Source of the DNA: Saccharomycopsis malanga
Taxonomy: Eukaryota > Ascomycota > Saccharomycetes > Ascoideales > Saccharomycopsidaceae
NCBI GenBank assembly: GCA_004014935.1
Contig: CP025321.1
Coordinates: 1 to 64,000 of the forward strand
Direction of reading: 5' to 3'
DNA length: 64,000 nucleotides
Position 1 is the stretch's first letter; each line of letters begins with the position of its first letter. Positions 29,399-39,808 of the stretch are shown one piece after another. The translations under genes and the position numbers were made by a program. Below the pieces are notes generated by a model. That model worked only from the letters and a program-made list of their open reading frames with translations. It ran no database searches and was not told the origin of the DNA.

Positions 29399-30174
29399 TT
29401 ACTTAGCAAGCTTTAGCTTCTCATTACACACTCTTATTACGCTAAACCCGTAGCGACTACACATGTAGTCTGGAACTTTCCACCTTAACTCGATATTTCC
29501 CTCGATAACATCGGGTTGACGGAATATCTCAGCAGCTTCCCTATACTGCCAGTTGTGTGGTATCTCGTATTTTTTATACCGTTGAGGATTAGTGAAGATC
29601 TCATTTATAATACCATCCAACGATCTGAACTGTTTGATCATCTTCGAAGCAGTCACTAGCCCAGTTCTCTTTATAGTATCGCAGTAATCACATCCCTAAA
29701 AGTATACATAAATCTATAAACATATCAAGACTCAATTCTAACCCTTTTAGAACCAGACTCATCTTAATCTCATCTACGGGCACTTTGCTAGTCTTGGAAA
29801 ATATGAGATAACGTAACAAAAAAAGAGGACTATAACACAAGTTATCCATATCCTCAGATACTGCTAAATAAGCTTTACCAGCTCCCGCCTCTTCCAACGC
29901 TTCTACGTACGGAATTCCCGTCAAAACCCTATACAGGCTTGTTATTGTGTTCCATCACCTTGGTTTTCCCATAAAAATATCAAACAAATGTTTTCCCCCA
30001 TTTCTTTCGTTAACCGAGTCTCATAAAACTGTTTCAGAGCTTTCAATTATTGGTATAAACATAATGATCCATCAATCGCTAACATCCTGCCAAAAACAAA
30101 GTTTTTATATCAGCTGTTTTCACCGCCCCAGAAATATTGTAACCAACAACTGTGTCAAGCCTTTTGATCCTCAT
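29399..30174 (-). pseudogene. Decayed duplicate of flap endonuclease RAD27/FEN1
   Basis: The minus strand aligns by eye with Rad27/FEN1 over most of its length, in several frames. The start MRIKRLDTVV (30174) and KTADIKTLF match the FEN1 N-terminus. After a frameshift comes AIDGSLCLYQ (family AIDASMSLYQ), then an in-frame stop where family proteins have Phe, then RLTKEMGEN (family QLTNEAGE). About 60 family residues are then missing. Next come VMEHNN (family SKEHNEE), another shift, TGIPYVEALEEA, SEDMDNLCYSPLFLLRYL and LSLDMFIDLCILLG. One extra base precedes CDYCDTIKRTG, then IPHNWQYREAAEIF, PDVIEGNIELRWK and a short tail. The PCNA-binding C-terminus is absent. It is a disabled host gene copy with an intact RAD27 presumably elsewhere. 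Confidence 0.85.
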
Positions 30175-31166
30175 TTTATATGTTAAGCGCTTGTTTTAAA
30201 GCTACTTGTACTGGAAGAACCTTGTCCATGTTGAAATAGGCAAAACCCGCATGCGATGACCTGCGCTTAGTCAGTAAATCTATTCAACTTACGTAAAATA
30301 TAATATGAGGATATGTCAAAAGAGCTTTTTATCAGAGGTCCATATTGATTTTCATTACTGAAACATTAAAGAAAATCGCAGTTACTGTTTTTCATAAGCC
30401 AATTGACCAGAAATGTGTTAAGAGGCTCAATAAACAATTGAAAAAAAAAGTTCCCTAGAACCAACTGAATCAACAGAATAGAAGATAGGCATGTAGAATA
30501 AAGAACAGAGCATCTCAATGTAGGAAGCGAAGCTTTATACAGAGACACTGTAGATTCAAAACTCAAGAAATAATATTTCAAAGTTAAGCAGTAAATGAAC
30601 AACTAAAATGTAGCTATTAATTTTTCCTTACAATTCTCTCTGAATTACTAGAATTGGGGCTTAAGCAGCAAGATACTGTTTGCCTACATGTTTAAAATAA
30701 ATATTAAACAAACTTGGTGATTTTTTATGAATTCATGCTATTTCTAAATACTCAACTCTTCTTTACATTATAAAGCTGTTAAAATTGATAATTTCCTGCC
30801 AGTCTGAAAAACAGAAACATCCAATAGATTTTTTTACTATCCTAGTTGTCATTTAAACTTATTGCTTTATAACGTGCAACTCTTAAATTGATGTGTATAG
30901 TAGTCTCTACAACGCTTAGTCATCAAATGTGCATAATAACATAATCAATTACATAGCCCAAGCCATCGCAAGCACGTTGGTTACCGGATTGGGCAAATTT
31001 CAAGCGTGGAGGCCTAAAGCAGAAGAAGAGGAAGAGTATTAGAGCTGTGAAAAGGTCTACTCGAGAAGACTGAAAATTAGTCAGGGCCTTTATATTTATC
31101 ATCAATAGACTGCGAAGTTTTTTTTCATTACTGTTCGACTACTTCAGGAGAGCCAGCAATTAGGAA
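30175..31166. other. Upstream region of VTC3
   Basis: 1 kb between the RAD27 relic and VTC3. It carries two GCACGTT Pho4-type sites, listed separately. No coding content was recognised; a 78-codon minus frame near 30366-30602 has no family features. Confidence 0.4.
30871..30978. promoter_or_regulatory. Two Pho4-type GCACGTT sites before VTC3
   Basis: AACGTGC (the reverse of GCACGTT) lies at 30871-30877 and GCACGTT at 30972-30978, about 290 and 190 bp before the VTC3 start. VTC genes are known members of the phosphate-starvation (PHO) regulon in yeasts, and Pho4 binds CACGTG/CACGTT. Regulation by phosphate is inferred. Confidence 0.4.
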
Positions 31167-33758
31167 ATGCTTTTTTCTATCAAGTTGGAGAAGGAAATAT
31201 ATAGTCCTTGGAAGGACCAATATATCAATTATGAAAAGTTGAAAAAATTGTTAAAGGAAAACGTTATTTACCAGGCCAGTGATGACGACAATTCCAATAA
31301 AAAGAATAGATGGTCTGAGCAAAATGAAAGCGAATTTGTGCATCAGCTTGACTTGGAATTGGAAAAGGTGTATTCTTTTCAATCTTCAGAGTATCGTAAG
31401 ATTGATAACAAGATTTCAAACTTGGAAAACCTTATTGACACTAACATCACCGACAACTCTGATTTCAATAAGTTTTTGGCAAGCTTTGATTACAAACAGT
31501 TCCAGAATGATTTGGAAGACACGTTGAGTTTAGCCAAGGAATTGGATCATTTTGCCCGCCTCAATTTCACAGGGTTTGTTAAGATTGTGAAGAAACACGA
31601 TAGACTTCATCCAGACTATACCGTGAAACCTTTATTGAATGTTAGACTCAACGAGTTGCCTTTCCATTCAGAGGACTACTCACCTTTGTTGTATAGAATC
31701 TCCGTACTTTACAACTTTTTGAGGGAGAACTTTTCCAACAAAATCACCAGCTCCAGTGTGAACTCACTTACTTTGAATTCTGTTAGCTCCAATAAGGCTA
31801 TTAGTACCGACAGTTCTGTAAATAAGTCATTCAAGAGCTTCAAGTTTTGGATCCATCCGGACAATTTAATGGAAGTCAAGACAAAGATTTTGAGACATTT
31901 GCCGGTATTGATATACGATAATTCATTCAACAATGATGGCGATCTTAGTGAAAATGATGCTATAGTCACCTCTTTGTATTTTGACAACTCAAATTTTGAT
32001 TTGTATAACTCCAAGTTGCAAAAGAACAATAATTCCCCTACGGTCAGATTGAGGTGGTCTGGCAGATTGATTGAAAAACCAGACATATTTTTAGAGAGAA
32101 AGTTGTTCCATGATGACACTGCTGCTAATGTGGATACTGACAATGACGAAAAACTTATATCTATCCAGTTGAAAGAAAAGTATATTAACAACTTTATTTT
32201 CAATAATGACACCAATTCTATTAATAAGATTGTTAACAAGATGGTCAAGAGAGGAGACGATTCTCAATCCATCAAGAAGTTTAAAGCCAATTTAGTTAAG
32301 TTGCAAAACTCCATTACCGAAAATGAATTAGAACCAACTTTAAGATGTATTTACACAAGAACTGCTTTCCAGATTCCTGGTGATGACAGAGTAAGAATTG
32401 TTATTGACAGTGATATTTTGTTCATCAGAGAAGACTCATTTGACAAGTATAGGCCTATTAGAGACCCACAACAATGGCACAGAACTGATATCGATTCTAA
32501 GATTGATAATCCATATGTTTTGCTTAGAAAAGGTGAATATACCAAGTTCCCATATAGTGTTATGGAAATCACTGTTCAAAATCAACCAGGTAATATTAAG
32601 GAGACCACTAACAATGCTCAGGTTTCCTCATCGTCGCTTCAATCCAATACAAATAACAAAATCAGCTTGTCGTTCACTCGCAAATCAGGTAAGTGGATTG
32701 AGGAATTGACTTCTTCCCATCTTGTCAAAGAAGTTCCAAACTTTTCCAAATTCATCCAGGGTATCGCTTCGCTTTACACTGAGGATGATAAGTTGGATAT
32801 TTTGCCATTCTGGTTACCGGAGTTAGAGAAGGATATCCGGAAAGATCCACAGGAAGCTTACGATGAGGAGTTGAAAAAGCTTCAAAAGAGAAAACAATCA
32901 ATAAGTTTGATCAACAAAATCAACAATTTTTCGCCAAGCTTGAGTCCAATTGGCGGCGACCAAAAGAAATTGATCAGTAAACAGTTGAGAAGTAAAGGCA
33001 GTTTGCTTGGGCCGGATGCCGATGCTGATTTAGAAGATTACGATTCATCAGATAATGACGATGATGTCTTACAAGATGGCCTTGATGATGACGGTGAAGA
33101 AGAAGACGAAGAAGAACTTTTTAGCGACGAGGAAGCTCTGGCATCAAGTAGTCAACCGCCATCGAGCATCATAACAAACCAAAACCGTTTTGAAAACACT
33201 GCTTTACAAAGCCATAGACCTTCCAGACTTCTTGATGTTGAATCTGAGGATGAAGAAGTCGTATTACCCCCTGGTGTTAAGGAGCCGAAGAACTATATTA
33301 AGAATGCTGGCCCAGTAAAAGTAGAAGCCAAGGTTTGGTTAGCCAATGAAAGAACTTATCTCAGATGGTTACATAGCGCAGTGATTTTGTTCCTCTTTTC
33401 TACTTCTATCCAAGCTTCCAGCTACAAGTCCAACTTTCCAGTCTTGTCAGAAACAATTTCCACTGTATACTTTCTCATAACTATCTTCACTCTTGGTTGG
33501 GGTTACTACATTTATAGGAAAAGATTGAACGTAATTGAAAGAAGGGAAGGCGATCATTTGGATAACATCTTTGGTCCACTTGTTATTGCTGTTTCATTGA
33601 CATTTGTCTTGGTCATCAACTTTACTTATGGTGTCAAGAAAAGCTTAGTGCATCATGAATTGCAAAACAGCTTCAAAACAATGGACGATGGTGTTGCCAA
33701 AGAATATTTCAAGTGTTTTGTCAATTTGGTTGGTGGCGATATTGAGCTAGTTGCTTGA
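31167..33758 (+). CDS. VTC3: Vacuolar transporter chaperone subunit, VTC2/VTC3 type
   Basis: 863 codons from ATG. The N-terminal SPX domain (residues 1 to about 160) starts LFSIKLEKEIYSPWKDQYINYEKLKKLL and binds inositol pyrophosphates in family members. The central VTC tunnel domain (about 215-560) shows TSLYFDN, VRLRWSG, FLERKLFHDD, CIYTRTAFQIPGDDRVRIVIDSD and PYSVMEITVQ. An acidic, Ser-rich linker (about 610-700) follows, then three C-terminal membrane helices of the DUF202 type. The N-terminal sequence and length (S. cerevisiae Vtc3, about 835) fit Vtc2/Vtc3, the accessory subunits of the polyphosphate polymerase at the vacuole membrane, rather than catalytic Vtc4. Confidence 0.92.
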   Translation: MLFSIKLEKEIYSPWKDQYINYEKLKKLLKENVIYQASDDDNSNKKNRWSEQNESEFVHQLDLELEKVYSFQSSEYRKIDNKISNLENLIDTNITDNSDFNKFLASFDYKQFQNDLEDTLSLAKELDHFARLNFTGFVKIVKKHDRLHPDYTVKPLLNVRLNELPFHSEDYSPLLYRISVLYNFLRENFSNKITSSSVNSLTLNSVSSNKAISTDSSVNKSFKSFKFWIHPDNLMEVKTKILRHLPVLIYDNSFNNDGDLSENDAIVTSLYFDNSNFDLYNSKLQKNNNSPTVRLRWSGRLIEKPDIFLERKLFHDDTAANVDTDNDEKLISIQLKEKYINNFIFNNDTNSINKIVNKMVKRGDDSQSIKKFKANLVKLQNSITENELEPTLRCIYTRTAFQIPGDDRVRIVIDSDILFIREDSFDKYRPIRDPQQWHRTDIDSKIDNPYVLLRKGEYTKFPYSVMEITVQNQPGNIKETTNNAQVSSSSLQSNTNNKISLSFTRKSGKWIEELTSSHLVKEVPNFSKFIQGIASLYTEDDKLDILPFWLPELEKDIRKDPQEAYDEELKKLQKRKQSISLINKINNFSPSLSPIGGDQKKLISKQLRSKGSLLGPDADADLEDYDSSDNDDDVLQDGLDDDGEEEDEEELFSDEEALASSSQPPSSIITNQNRFENTALQSHRPSRLLDVESEDEEVVLPPGVKEPKNYIKNAGPVKVEAKVWLANERTYLRWLHSAVILFLFSTSIQASSYKSNFPVLSETISTVYFLITIFTLGWGYYIYRKRLNVIERREGDHLDNIFGPLVIAVSLTFVLVINFTYGVKKSLVHHELQNSFKTMDDGVAKEYFKCFVNLVGGDIELVA

Positions 33759-34422
33759 GCTAATATAATGGACTATTAAGCTATTACTTTACAGTTTTTT
33801 GTTACATTTATTCATATCCTTAATTGAACAATCTTACTAGTTTTACAAGTACAGTTGTCAGAGCTTTTTCTAGCCTGCCAGTTGAGTTTGTTGTAGATCA
33901 TTGGTGCACGATTATTGATACTACTGACGTAGTGACAGGTTACTCTTGATGTATTGATAGAAGCTCATTGTCGCAAATCTATCTCGATGGCAAGAGCTTA
34001 ATTGTTGTACTATTAAACTAACTGGCTTATAAATGAACTACTCTACTGTGCCCTATTATTATTCAACCTTTACTAAGCTATCAAACAGATACCCTACTAG
34101 TATGGTTAGGTAGTAGTAACGCTTACCTAATACATAATAATATGCCATCCAACCATCGCTGACTGGTGTGTCAGCAGGTCATGCATGACACCGCCGTTGA
34201 CGGACAGGGCACGAGGTGCGTAACCGCGGACTTGAAAAAGAAAAAACGGGAAAAATGAAAATTTGCTCTCTTAGAGAAATTAGTAATAATCTTTCACGTT
34301 GTATAAATAAAGAAATGATTAATTAATTTTTTTTTCTAATATATAAAGTGGTACATTTTTTTTACTTTTTGTCTTAATTCTAATTTCCATCAATTTTGTA
34401 TTATAACTAAGCATCAACAGTC
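33759..34422. other. Intergenic region upstream of DRE2
   Basis: 0.66 kb. A GC-richer island near 34150-34240 includes ACCGCCGTTGACGG and CCGCGG, then a T-rich stretch before DRE2. It probably holds the DRE2 promoter. No gene seen. Confidence 0.35.
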
Positions 34423-35499
34423 ATGACAAGCCAGAACAAATTGTTATTTATATTGGATCCATCGATTATCCAGGATTCTTCAAGCAAGATTGCCCTTATA
34501 AAGAAACTTTTATCATACAATTACAGTGACCATTCTGTGGAACAATTCAACATAAACCTTATATATCTTAGGCAAAAGCAGAATAAACTCACATATGAAT
34601 CTTATGATGTGGTGTACTATCTTAACAGCAGCAATTTTGCCGATATTCTTGAATATTTGATTAGTCAGATCAAACAGAACCATATTGAAATACCCGAGGA
34701 AGTGAAGACTTTAGCTCATGATTACGCCCATGAAGAAAGCAACACTGATTATGAAATTGAGGATGATACGCTGAAGGTGATTTATCAATTGATGAAGCCT
34801 AACGGAAAGATGTTCATGAGTAATGAAAAGCTTAATCTCAATGCCATCATGAACGGTTTTCTTGTGGATACCTCTTTTTGGACCAAGCCTAATAAAGAAG
34901 TCGTCTCTATTCCACTCAAACAATCCACCGTTCCTCTCAAGAAAAAGCCTGGCAACAGTAGTAGTCTCAAACTCAAGTTCACTAGACTTAAAAAACAGCC
35001 TGATGTTGCTGAATTGGATAAAAATTTACTGTCTAAACTCAAATTTTTTGAAACCGTTTCAAACGATGCCTCTAGTGTATCTTCCAATGACTCTCCCTCA
35101 CCTAAATCATTCACAGGTGAAGACATGATTGATGAGAATACTTTACTCAGTGGCAGTATTTCTGAACCAATCAAACTCAGTTCTGTAAAATGCGTTTTTG
35201 ATGCTGATGGCGCCCCAATTAAACGCCGTAAGAAGGCTTGTAAGAACTGTACATGTGGTTTGAAAGAAATGGAAGAACAAGAAATAGATGCCAGAAACGC
35301 GCAGTTAAAGAATGCTGTCAAGTTTGCCGAAGAAGACATCACCGAAATTGACTTTACTGTCGAAGGTGAAAAAATCGGAGGCTGTGGTTCTTGTGCTTTA
35401 GGCGATGCTTTTAGATGCGACGGTTGTCCATATTTAGGCCTTCCTCCTTTCAAACCGGGTGAAGCTATTTCCATAGGTGCTATGGGTGATGATATTTAG
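34423..35499 (+). CDS. DRE2: Anamorsin homologue Dre2, cytosolic Fe-S assembly
   Basis: 358 codons from ATG, against about 348 in S. cerevisiae. The N-terminal ~150 residues are the diverged methyltransferase-like domain. A low-complexity linker with Ser/Pro/Lys follows. The C-terminal CIAPIN1 domain has both iron-sulfur cysteine groups: one Cys in VKCVFDADG followed by ACKNCTCGL (CX2CXC, [2Fe-2S] site), and [20 protein letters not shown] (CX2C-X7-CX2C). PPFKPGE near the end is also conserved. Dre2 takes electrons from Tah18 for early cytosolic Fe-S cluster assembly. It is an essential gene in yeast. Confidence 0.96.
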   Translation: MTSQNKLLFILDPSIIQDSSSKIALIKKLLSYNYSDHSVEQFNINLIYLRQKQNKLTYESYDVVYYLNSSNFADILEYLISQIKQNHIEIPEEVKTLAHDYAHEESNTDYEIEDDTLKVIYQLMKPNGKMFMSNEKLNLNAIMNGFLVDTSFWTKPNKEVVSIPLKQSTVPLKKKPGNSSSLKLKFTRLKKQPDVAELDKNLLSKLKFFETVSNDASSVSSNDSPSPKSFTGEDMIDENTLLSGSISEPIKLSSVKCVFDADGAPIKRRKKACKNCTCGLKEMEEQEIDARNAQLKNAVKFAEEDITEIDFTVEGEKIGGCGSCALGDAFRCDGCPYLGLPPFKPGEAISIGAMGDDI

Positions 35500-36574
35500 T
35501 TGCTTTTATCAAAATTTTGTAATTCAAAAGTATTAATTTATATTTGCATTTGTTTTGAAATTTCAAAATTGGTTTTTTACGTTTTATCAACATCCCAAAT
35601 TGTGCTTTTCTACTCTTTTACATTTATGTTATAAACATTTGTCATGATCATTTATTCTATCCTGTAATCGATTATTCATAAACTATGTTATCGGGCATAT
35701 AACATTTTGTATCTGTTATCTGTTACCTAGTACACATACACACACTTTTGATTAATTTTCCTAGAGACATGCCTTGTACACATGAAATCATAATAGACTC
35801 TTTTCAGTACACCCCTGTACTGTTGAACTGAAGTTTCTACAATTCTGTTGCACGCACCTTTCAATAATCATCCTCACATGGTATAATATATATGGACATT
35901 ATTTGTAAAGTTTTTAGTGATGAAGATCTCTAATACAACCTAAAATAGCTTTTTAGTTTTTCACGCCATCTCATCAAGATGTCTTTTGAAGCTACAATTT
36001 TTTCTTCTGCACGTTACTGGTATGCACATTCTGCCAATTAAAAGCCCTAGCTACTCATTACACTTGCTATTACTGCCAATAGTGTATCTGATTACTTTAT
36101 ACACCTAGTATAATAATCTCAATAACCACTATCTTCCGTTCTCTTCTATGCACCCTACTGCGCTTCCTTCTGACTTACGCATTATCACCGCTGCCCATGC
36201 ATGACCCTACAGCGTCGTTTCCTAGTTTGGTGTGCGGGTAGCACCGCTAGGCAGGAAGATGGCTAAACAGTGGCAACCCGGTTTCTAAACGGAAATACAA
36301 CCAGCCTGACCCTGTTTACTAGCAAAGGTAGTGGTATGAACAGGACACTATCACTTTCCCCGGTGCATTATCGTGTCATTCGTGTTTATTTGTGATTTTA
36401 TCAATTGAATTTACTCAAAAACAACTGTTTCTGTTTCAACAGACCGCAGCATCGATATTGAACGTGCCTATCTAGCCATCTGGTATTCACTGGTCAGGAG
36501 AAGGAAAGGAGTTGAGACTTTTATCATTTTATCATTGAGATATACCTTATTTTCACACAGCGAAGCATACAAGT
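35500..36574. other. Intergenic region upstream of VAC8
   Basis: 1.07 kb with a short CA repeat (ACACATACACACAC, about 35732-35745) and a GC-richer patch near 36180-36330. It should hold the VAC8 promoter and a long 5' UTR. No gene recognised. Confidence 0.35.
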
Positions 36575-38233
36575 ATGGGTAATTGTTGCTGCAGTCTTAG
36601 ACGTTCCAATGACGGTGCTAGCCAGCCTTTATTACATCAAAATGAGAGAAATGCTATCGCCGAGTTGTTACATTATTTAGAGAATAGAAATGATGTTGAT
36701 TTCTTTGGTCCAGGACCTTTAAAGGCACTCAGCATACTTGTGTATTCCAACAATTTGGATTTACAGAGAAGCGCGGCTTTGGCGTTCGCCGAGATCACTG
36801 AGAAGGACGTGAAGGCTGTTGGTCGTGAAGTTTTCAAACCTATCTTGTCACTACTCAAATCTACAGATTCTGAAGTGCAAAGGGCTGCATGTGCTGCGTT
36901 AGGGAACTTGGCAGTTAATAATGATAACAAGGTATTGATTGTAGAAATGGGTGGCTTGCAACCTTTGATCAAACAAATGGAATCTTTGAATACTGAAGTT
37001 CAGTGTAATGCTGTAGGCTGTATCACCAATCTAGCAACACAGGACGACAATAAGGCGAAGATTGCTAAGAGCGGAGCTTTGATACCATTGACTAGATTGG
37101 CTAAAAATAAAGATTTAAGAGTTCAAAGAAACGCTACTGGCGCTTTATTGAATATGACACATTCTTTGGAAAATAGACAAGAATTAGTGAATGCTGGCGC
37201 TGTTCCTGTTCTTGTGGCTCTTTTGTCTTCTACCGATCCAGATGTCCAATATTATTGCACCACTGCTTTATCTAACATTGCTGTAGATGAGATCAATAGA
37301 AAAAGATTGATACAAACTGAACCTAAATTGGTGCAGCAATTAGTTTTATTGATGGACTCTCAGTCACCACGAATCCAATGCCAAGCTACATTGGCATTAC
37401 GTAATTTGGCATCTGATCCTTCGTATCAATTGGAGATTGTCAGAAACGGCGGTTTGGCCCATTTGGTTGGTTTGCTAAAATCTACTCATCAACCACTAGT
37501 ATTAGCTGCTGTGGCTTGTATAAGAAACATTTCTATTCACCCTTTGAACGAAGGTTTGATAGTGGACGCCGGCTTTTTGGATCCTTTGGTCAAATTGTTA
37601 GATTACAAAGATTGCGAAGAAATACAATGCCACGCTGTATCTACTTTGAGAAACTTGGCAGCATCTTCTGAAAAGAACCGTTTGGCATTGCTTGAAGCAA
37701 ACGCCGTGCAAAAATGTAAAGAATTGGTTTTAAAAACAAAAGGTGCTGTTCAGTCAGAAATAAGTGCATGCTTTGCTATTTTGGCTTTGGCAGATGACTT
37801 GAAACAAAAACTATTAGATTTGGATATTATTGATGTTTTGATTCCTCTCACTTTTAGTGAAAATAATGAAGTTGGTGGTAATTCTGCGGCTGCATTGGCC
37901 AACTTGTGCTCTAGAATACCTAATTATAGCTATATAATCAAAGGTTGGAGCCAGCCAAATGACGGCGTCTCGGGATTTTTGATCAGGTACTTGAATATGA
38001 ATAATACAACTTTTGAGCATATTGCTCTCTGGACAATCTTACAGTTGTTGGAAAGTGAAAATGATAAAATCCACGAGTTGATAAAAAGAAACAGCAATAT
38101 CATAAATGGCGTGAAGACTTTACATATCGTCACTGCTCCTAATAAAGATGGAGAAGATGCCGAAAACGCTCAAGATGGCCCTAAGGGCGAGGTATACAAT
38201 TTGACCGAACAAATATTGGCTTATCTTGACTAA
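36575..38233 (+). CDS. VAC8: Vacuolar armadillo-repeat protein Vac8
   Basis: 552 codons from ATG, against about 578 in S. cerevisiae. MGNCCCSL gives an N-myristoylation Gly2 and palmitoylation cysteines 4-6, anchoring it to the vacuole membrane. Tandem armadillo repeats fill residues about 40-520, with regular words such as [61 protein letters not shown] and [15 protein letters not shown]. Vac8 binds Vac17, Nvj1 and Atg13 for vacuole inheritance, the nucleus-vacuole junction and Cvt/autophagy. No CTG codon occurs in the whole frame. Confidence 0.97.
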   Translation: MGNCCCSLRRSNDGASQPLLHQNERNAIAELLHYLENRNDVDFFGPGPLKALSILVYSNNLDLQRSAALAFAEITEKDVKAVGREVFKPILSLLKSTDSEVQRAACAALGNLAVNNDNKVLIVEMGGLQPLIKQMESLNTEVQCNAVGCITNLATQDDNKAKIAKSGALIPLTRLAKNKDLRVQRNATGALLNMTHSLENRQELVNAGAVPVLVALLSSTDPDVQYYCTTALSNIAVDEINRKRLIQTEPKLVQQLVLLMDSQSPRIQCQATLALRNLASDPSYQLEIVRNGGLAHLVGLLKSTHQPLVLAAVACIRNISIHPLNEGLIVDAGFLDPLVKLLDYKDCEEIQCHAVSTLRNLAASSEKNRLALLEANAVQKCKELVLKTKGAVQSEISACFAILALADDLKQKLLDLDIIDVLIPLTFSENNEVGGNSAAALANLCSRIPNYSYIIKGWSQPNDGVSGFLIRYLNMNNTTFEHIALWTILQLLESENDKIHELIKRNSNIINGVKTLHIVTAPNKDGEDAENAQDGPKGEVYNLTEQILAYLD

Positions 38234-39808
38234 TCTTGTTCTCTTCTTTTATTATTCTTTCACCTTTAACGCATTACCAACCATTGTTTTTCATTATCGT
38301 TTGTTGTATCCACTCTTCTCATACTCTTTTATAGTTTAATCTTTGTTTTTGGTTTTTTTCAAAGTGGTGTCTTTCTCAAATCAATGCTTCTCATTAATCG
38401 CGCTTTTTTTTTTTCAGTGTTTCTACTAAAAGAGAAGACTTGATCGCGAAAAGAGAATTTTCCATGTTCTTTATTTCTAATTGTCCTTCAATTTTTTGTT
38501 TTCCCCGAGATAATGAATAATCAGTCTTTTTTAACTTATATTATCTCAGATCACTTACAGTTCAAAGCCTGAGATTGCTGCAATTTTTATCTTTTTACTT
38601 CTTTTTTACTGCTTGAGGGCAAGAATGTGTTCCTTTCCCTAGTGAATATCCATCACAATAATACGAAAAATTAAGCTTGAGCATAATTGGTTGTGTAAAT
38701 AATAATGTTTAGTGGCGACTACTTTGGAGTGGTAAGTGCTTTATTGATGAGTCAGGAACTTTGTTAGTTTTTAACAAGGTGCATTGGCTTATTTCTATGT
38801 TATTTTAAATATATTCTTAATGGTACATCACTACTGTGTTTACTCTTTCAAACGCTTGAACATAACAATAGAGAAGTCTGTTATTAGTGTGTTTGGTAAG
38901 CCTTCTTTTAATATAGCATGTATATACCCAGTTGATATTTTGTGAGCTCGAAATATAAGATCATAAAGTGTAAATGGTTCATAGTGCCAAGACATTGGCG
39001 TGAACAGTCTTTAATCTGTATAGTTCACTCGCCATCCAAGCAATGGTATCGTAGCTTCTCTTACTCACCACTGTAATTGACCTGTAGGGTGATTATAAAC
39101 TCATCGGCAACAACAAGAGATACTTGTTTGCCTTGTATTACTGAAAATTCGCGATAACAATTGCTATTATTTACAGAAGTTTATTGGAACATGTCTAAAT
39201 TTTTGCCTAATATAACAGAACTCGGTATTTGTTATTTTTTACACTTTTACAGTGTAAGTATAGCTAACAATCCAACTACATTAAACAAGGCAAACTAGTA
39301 GCACATTGACAACTCTTACATATTCCTTCAAACACTCAGTTACAACTATCATTGTAGTTTTAATAATAACAAAAATTTATGAGGTTGTAAATTCCTGAAA
39401 AAAGGGGCTATTTCGAAAGTATGAATACCAGTAAAAAACATATAAAGGCCGATCCGTGAAGATGTATCACTCATTATTGCAGTTATTAGCATATAATATA
39501 CTTTTAATTGAGCAGATTAAACGTTATATCAGGCCGAAAGTCAATCTGACCACTATAATAGGCTTTCTTACTGCATAAAAAGAGTAGCTACAATCAAAAT
39601 ATTACCTACACCTTATTCAGAAACACGTTAATATCAGCACTTATCACCAAGGCGCAACCCCGCGCGCCTAATATTTCAACTGAAAATATCGGAAGATGGA
39701 AATTTCGATGGACGAAAACAAATGAAAAATAAGCCCACAGCGCATTGCAATTCTTCTTTCTGTCTGTTACTATCAGGCGCTACAATCAATATTACTTGTT
39801 AAGCAAAC
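38234..39808. other. Intergenic region with a SINE fragment
   Basis: 1.57 kb between VAC8 and IES1, T-rich on the VAC8 side. Fragment G of the repeat family is at 38911-38966. A short ATG frame followed by GTAAGT at about 38704-38736 was considered as a first exon but has no matching branch site or second exon. GC-rich CGCGCGC words lie near 39660. No gene recognised. Confidence 0.4.
38911..38966 (+). mobile_element. SINE-like repeat, fragment G (3' end)
   Basis: Plus strand: ATAGCATGTATATACCCAG, then GATATTTTGTGAGCTCGAAA and TATAAGATCAT. It matches the last ~55 bases of the family, including the shared GAGCTCGAAATATAAGAT word. The head and most of the body are absent. Confidence 0.55.

Noticed and set aside
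38704-38740. Short ATG frame followed by GTAAGT, possible first exon
   Set aside because: No TACTAAC-type branch and no coherent downstream exon could be found in the following 500 bases.
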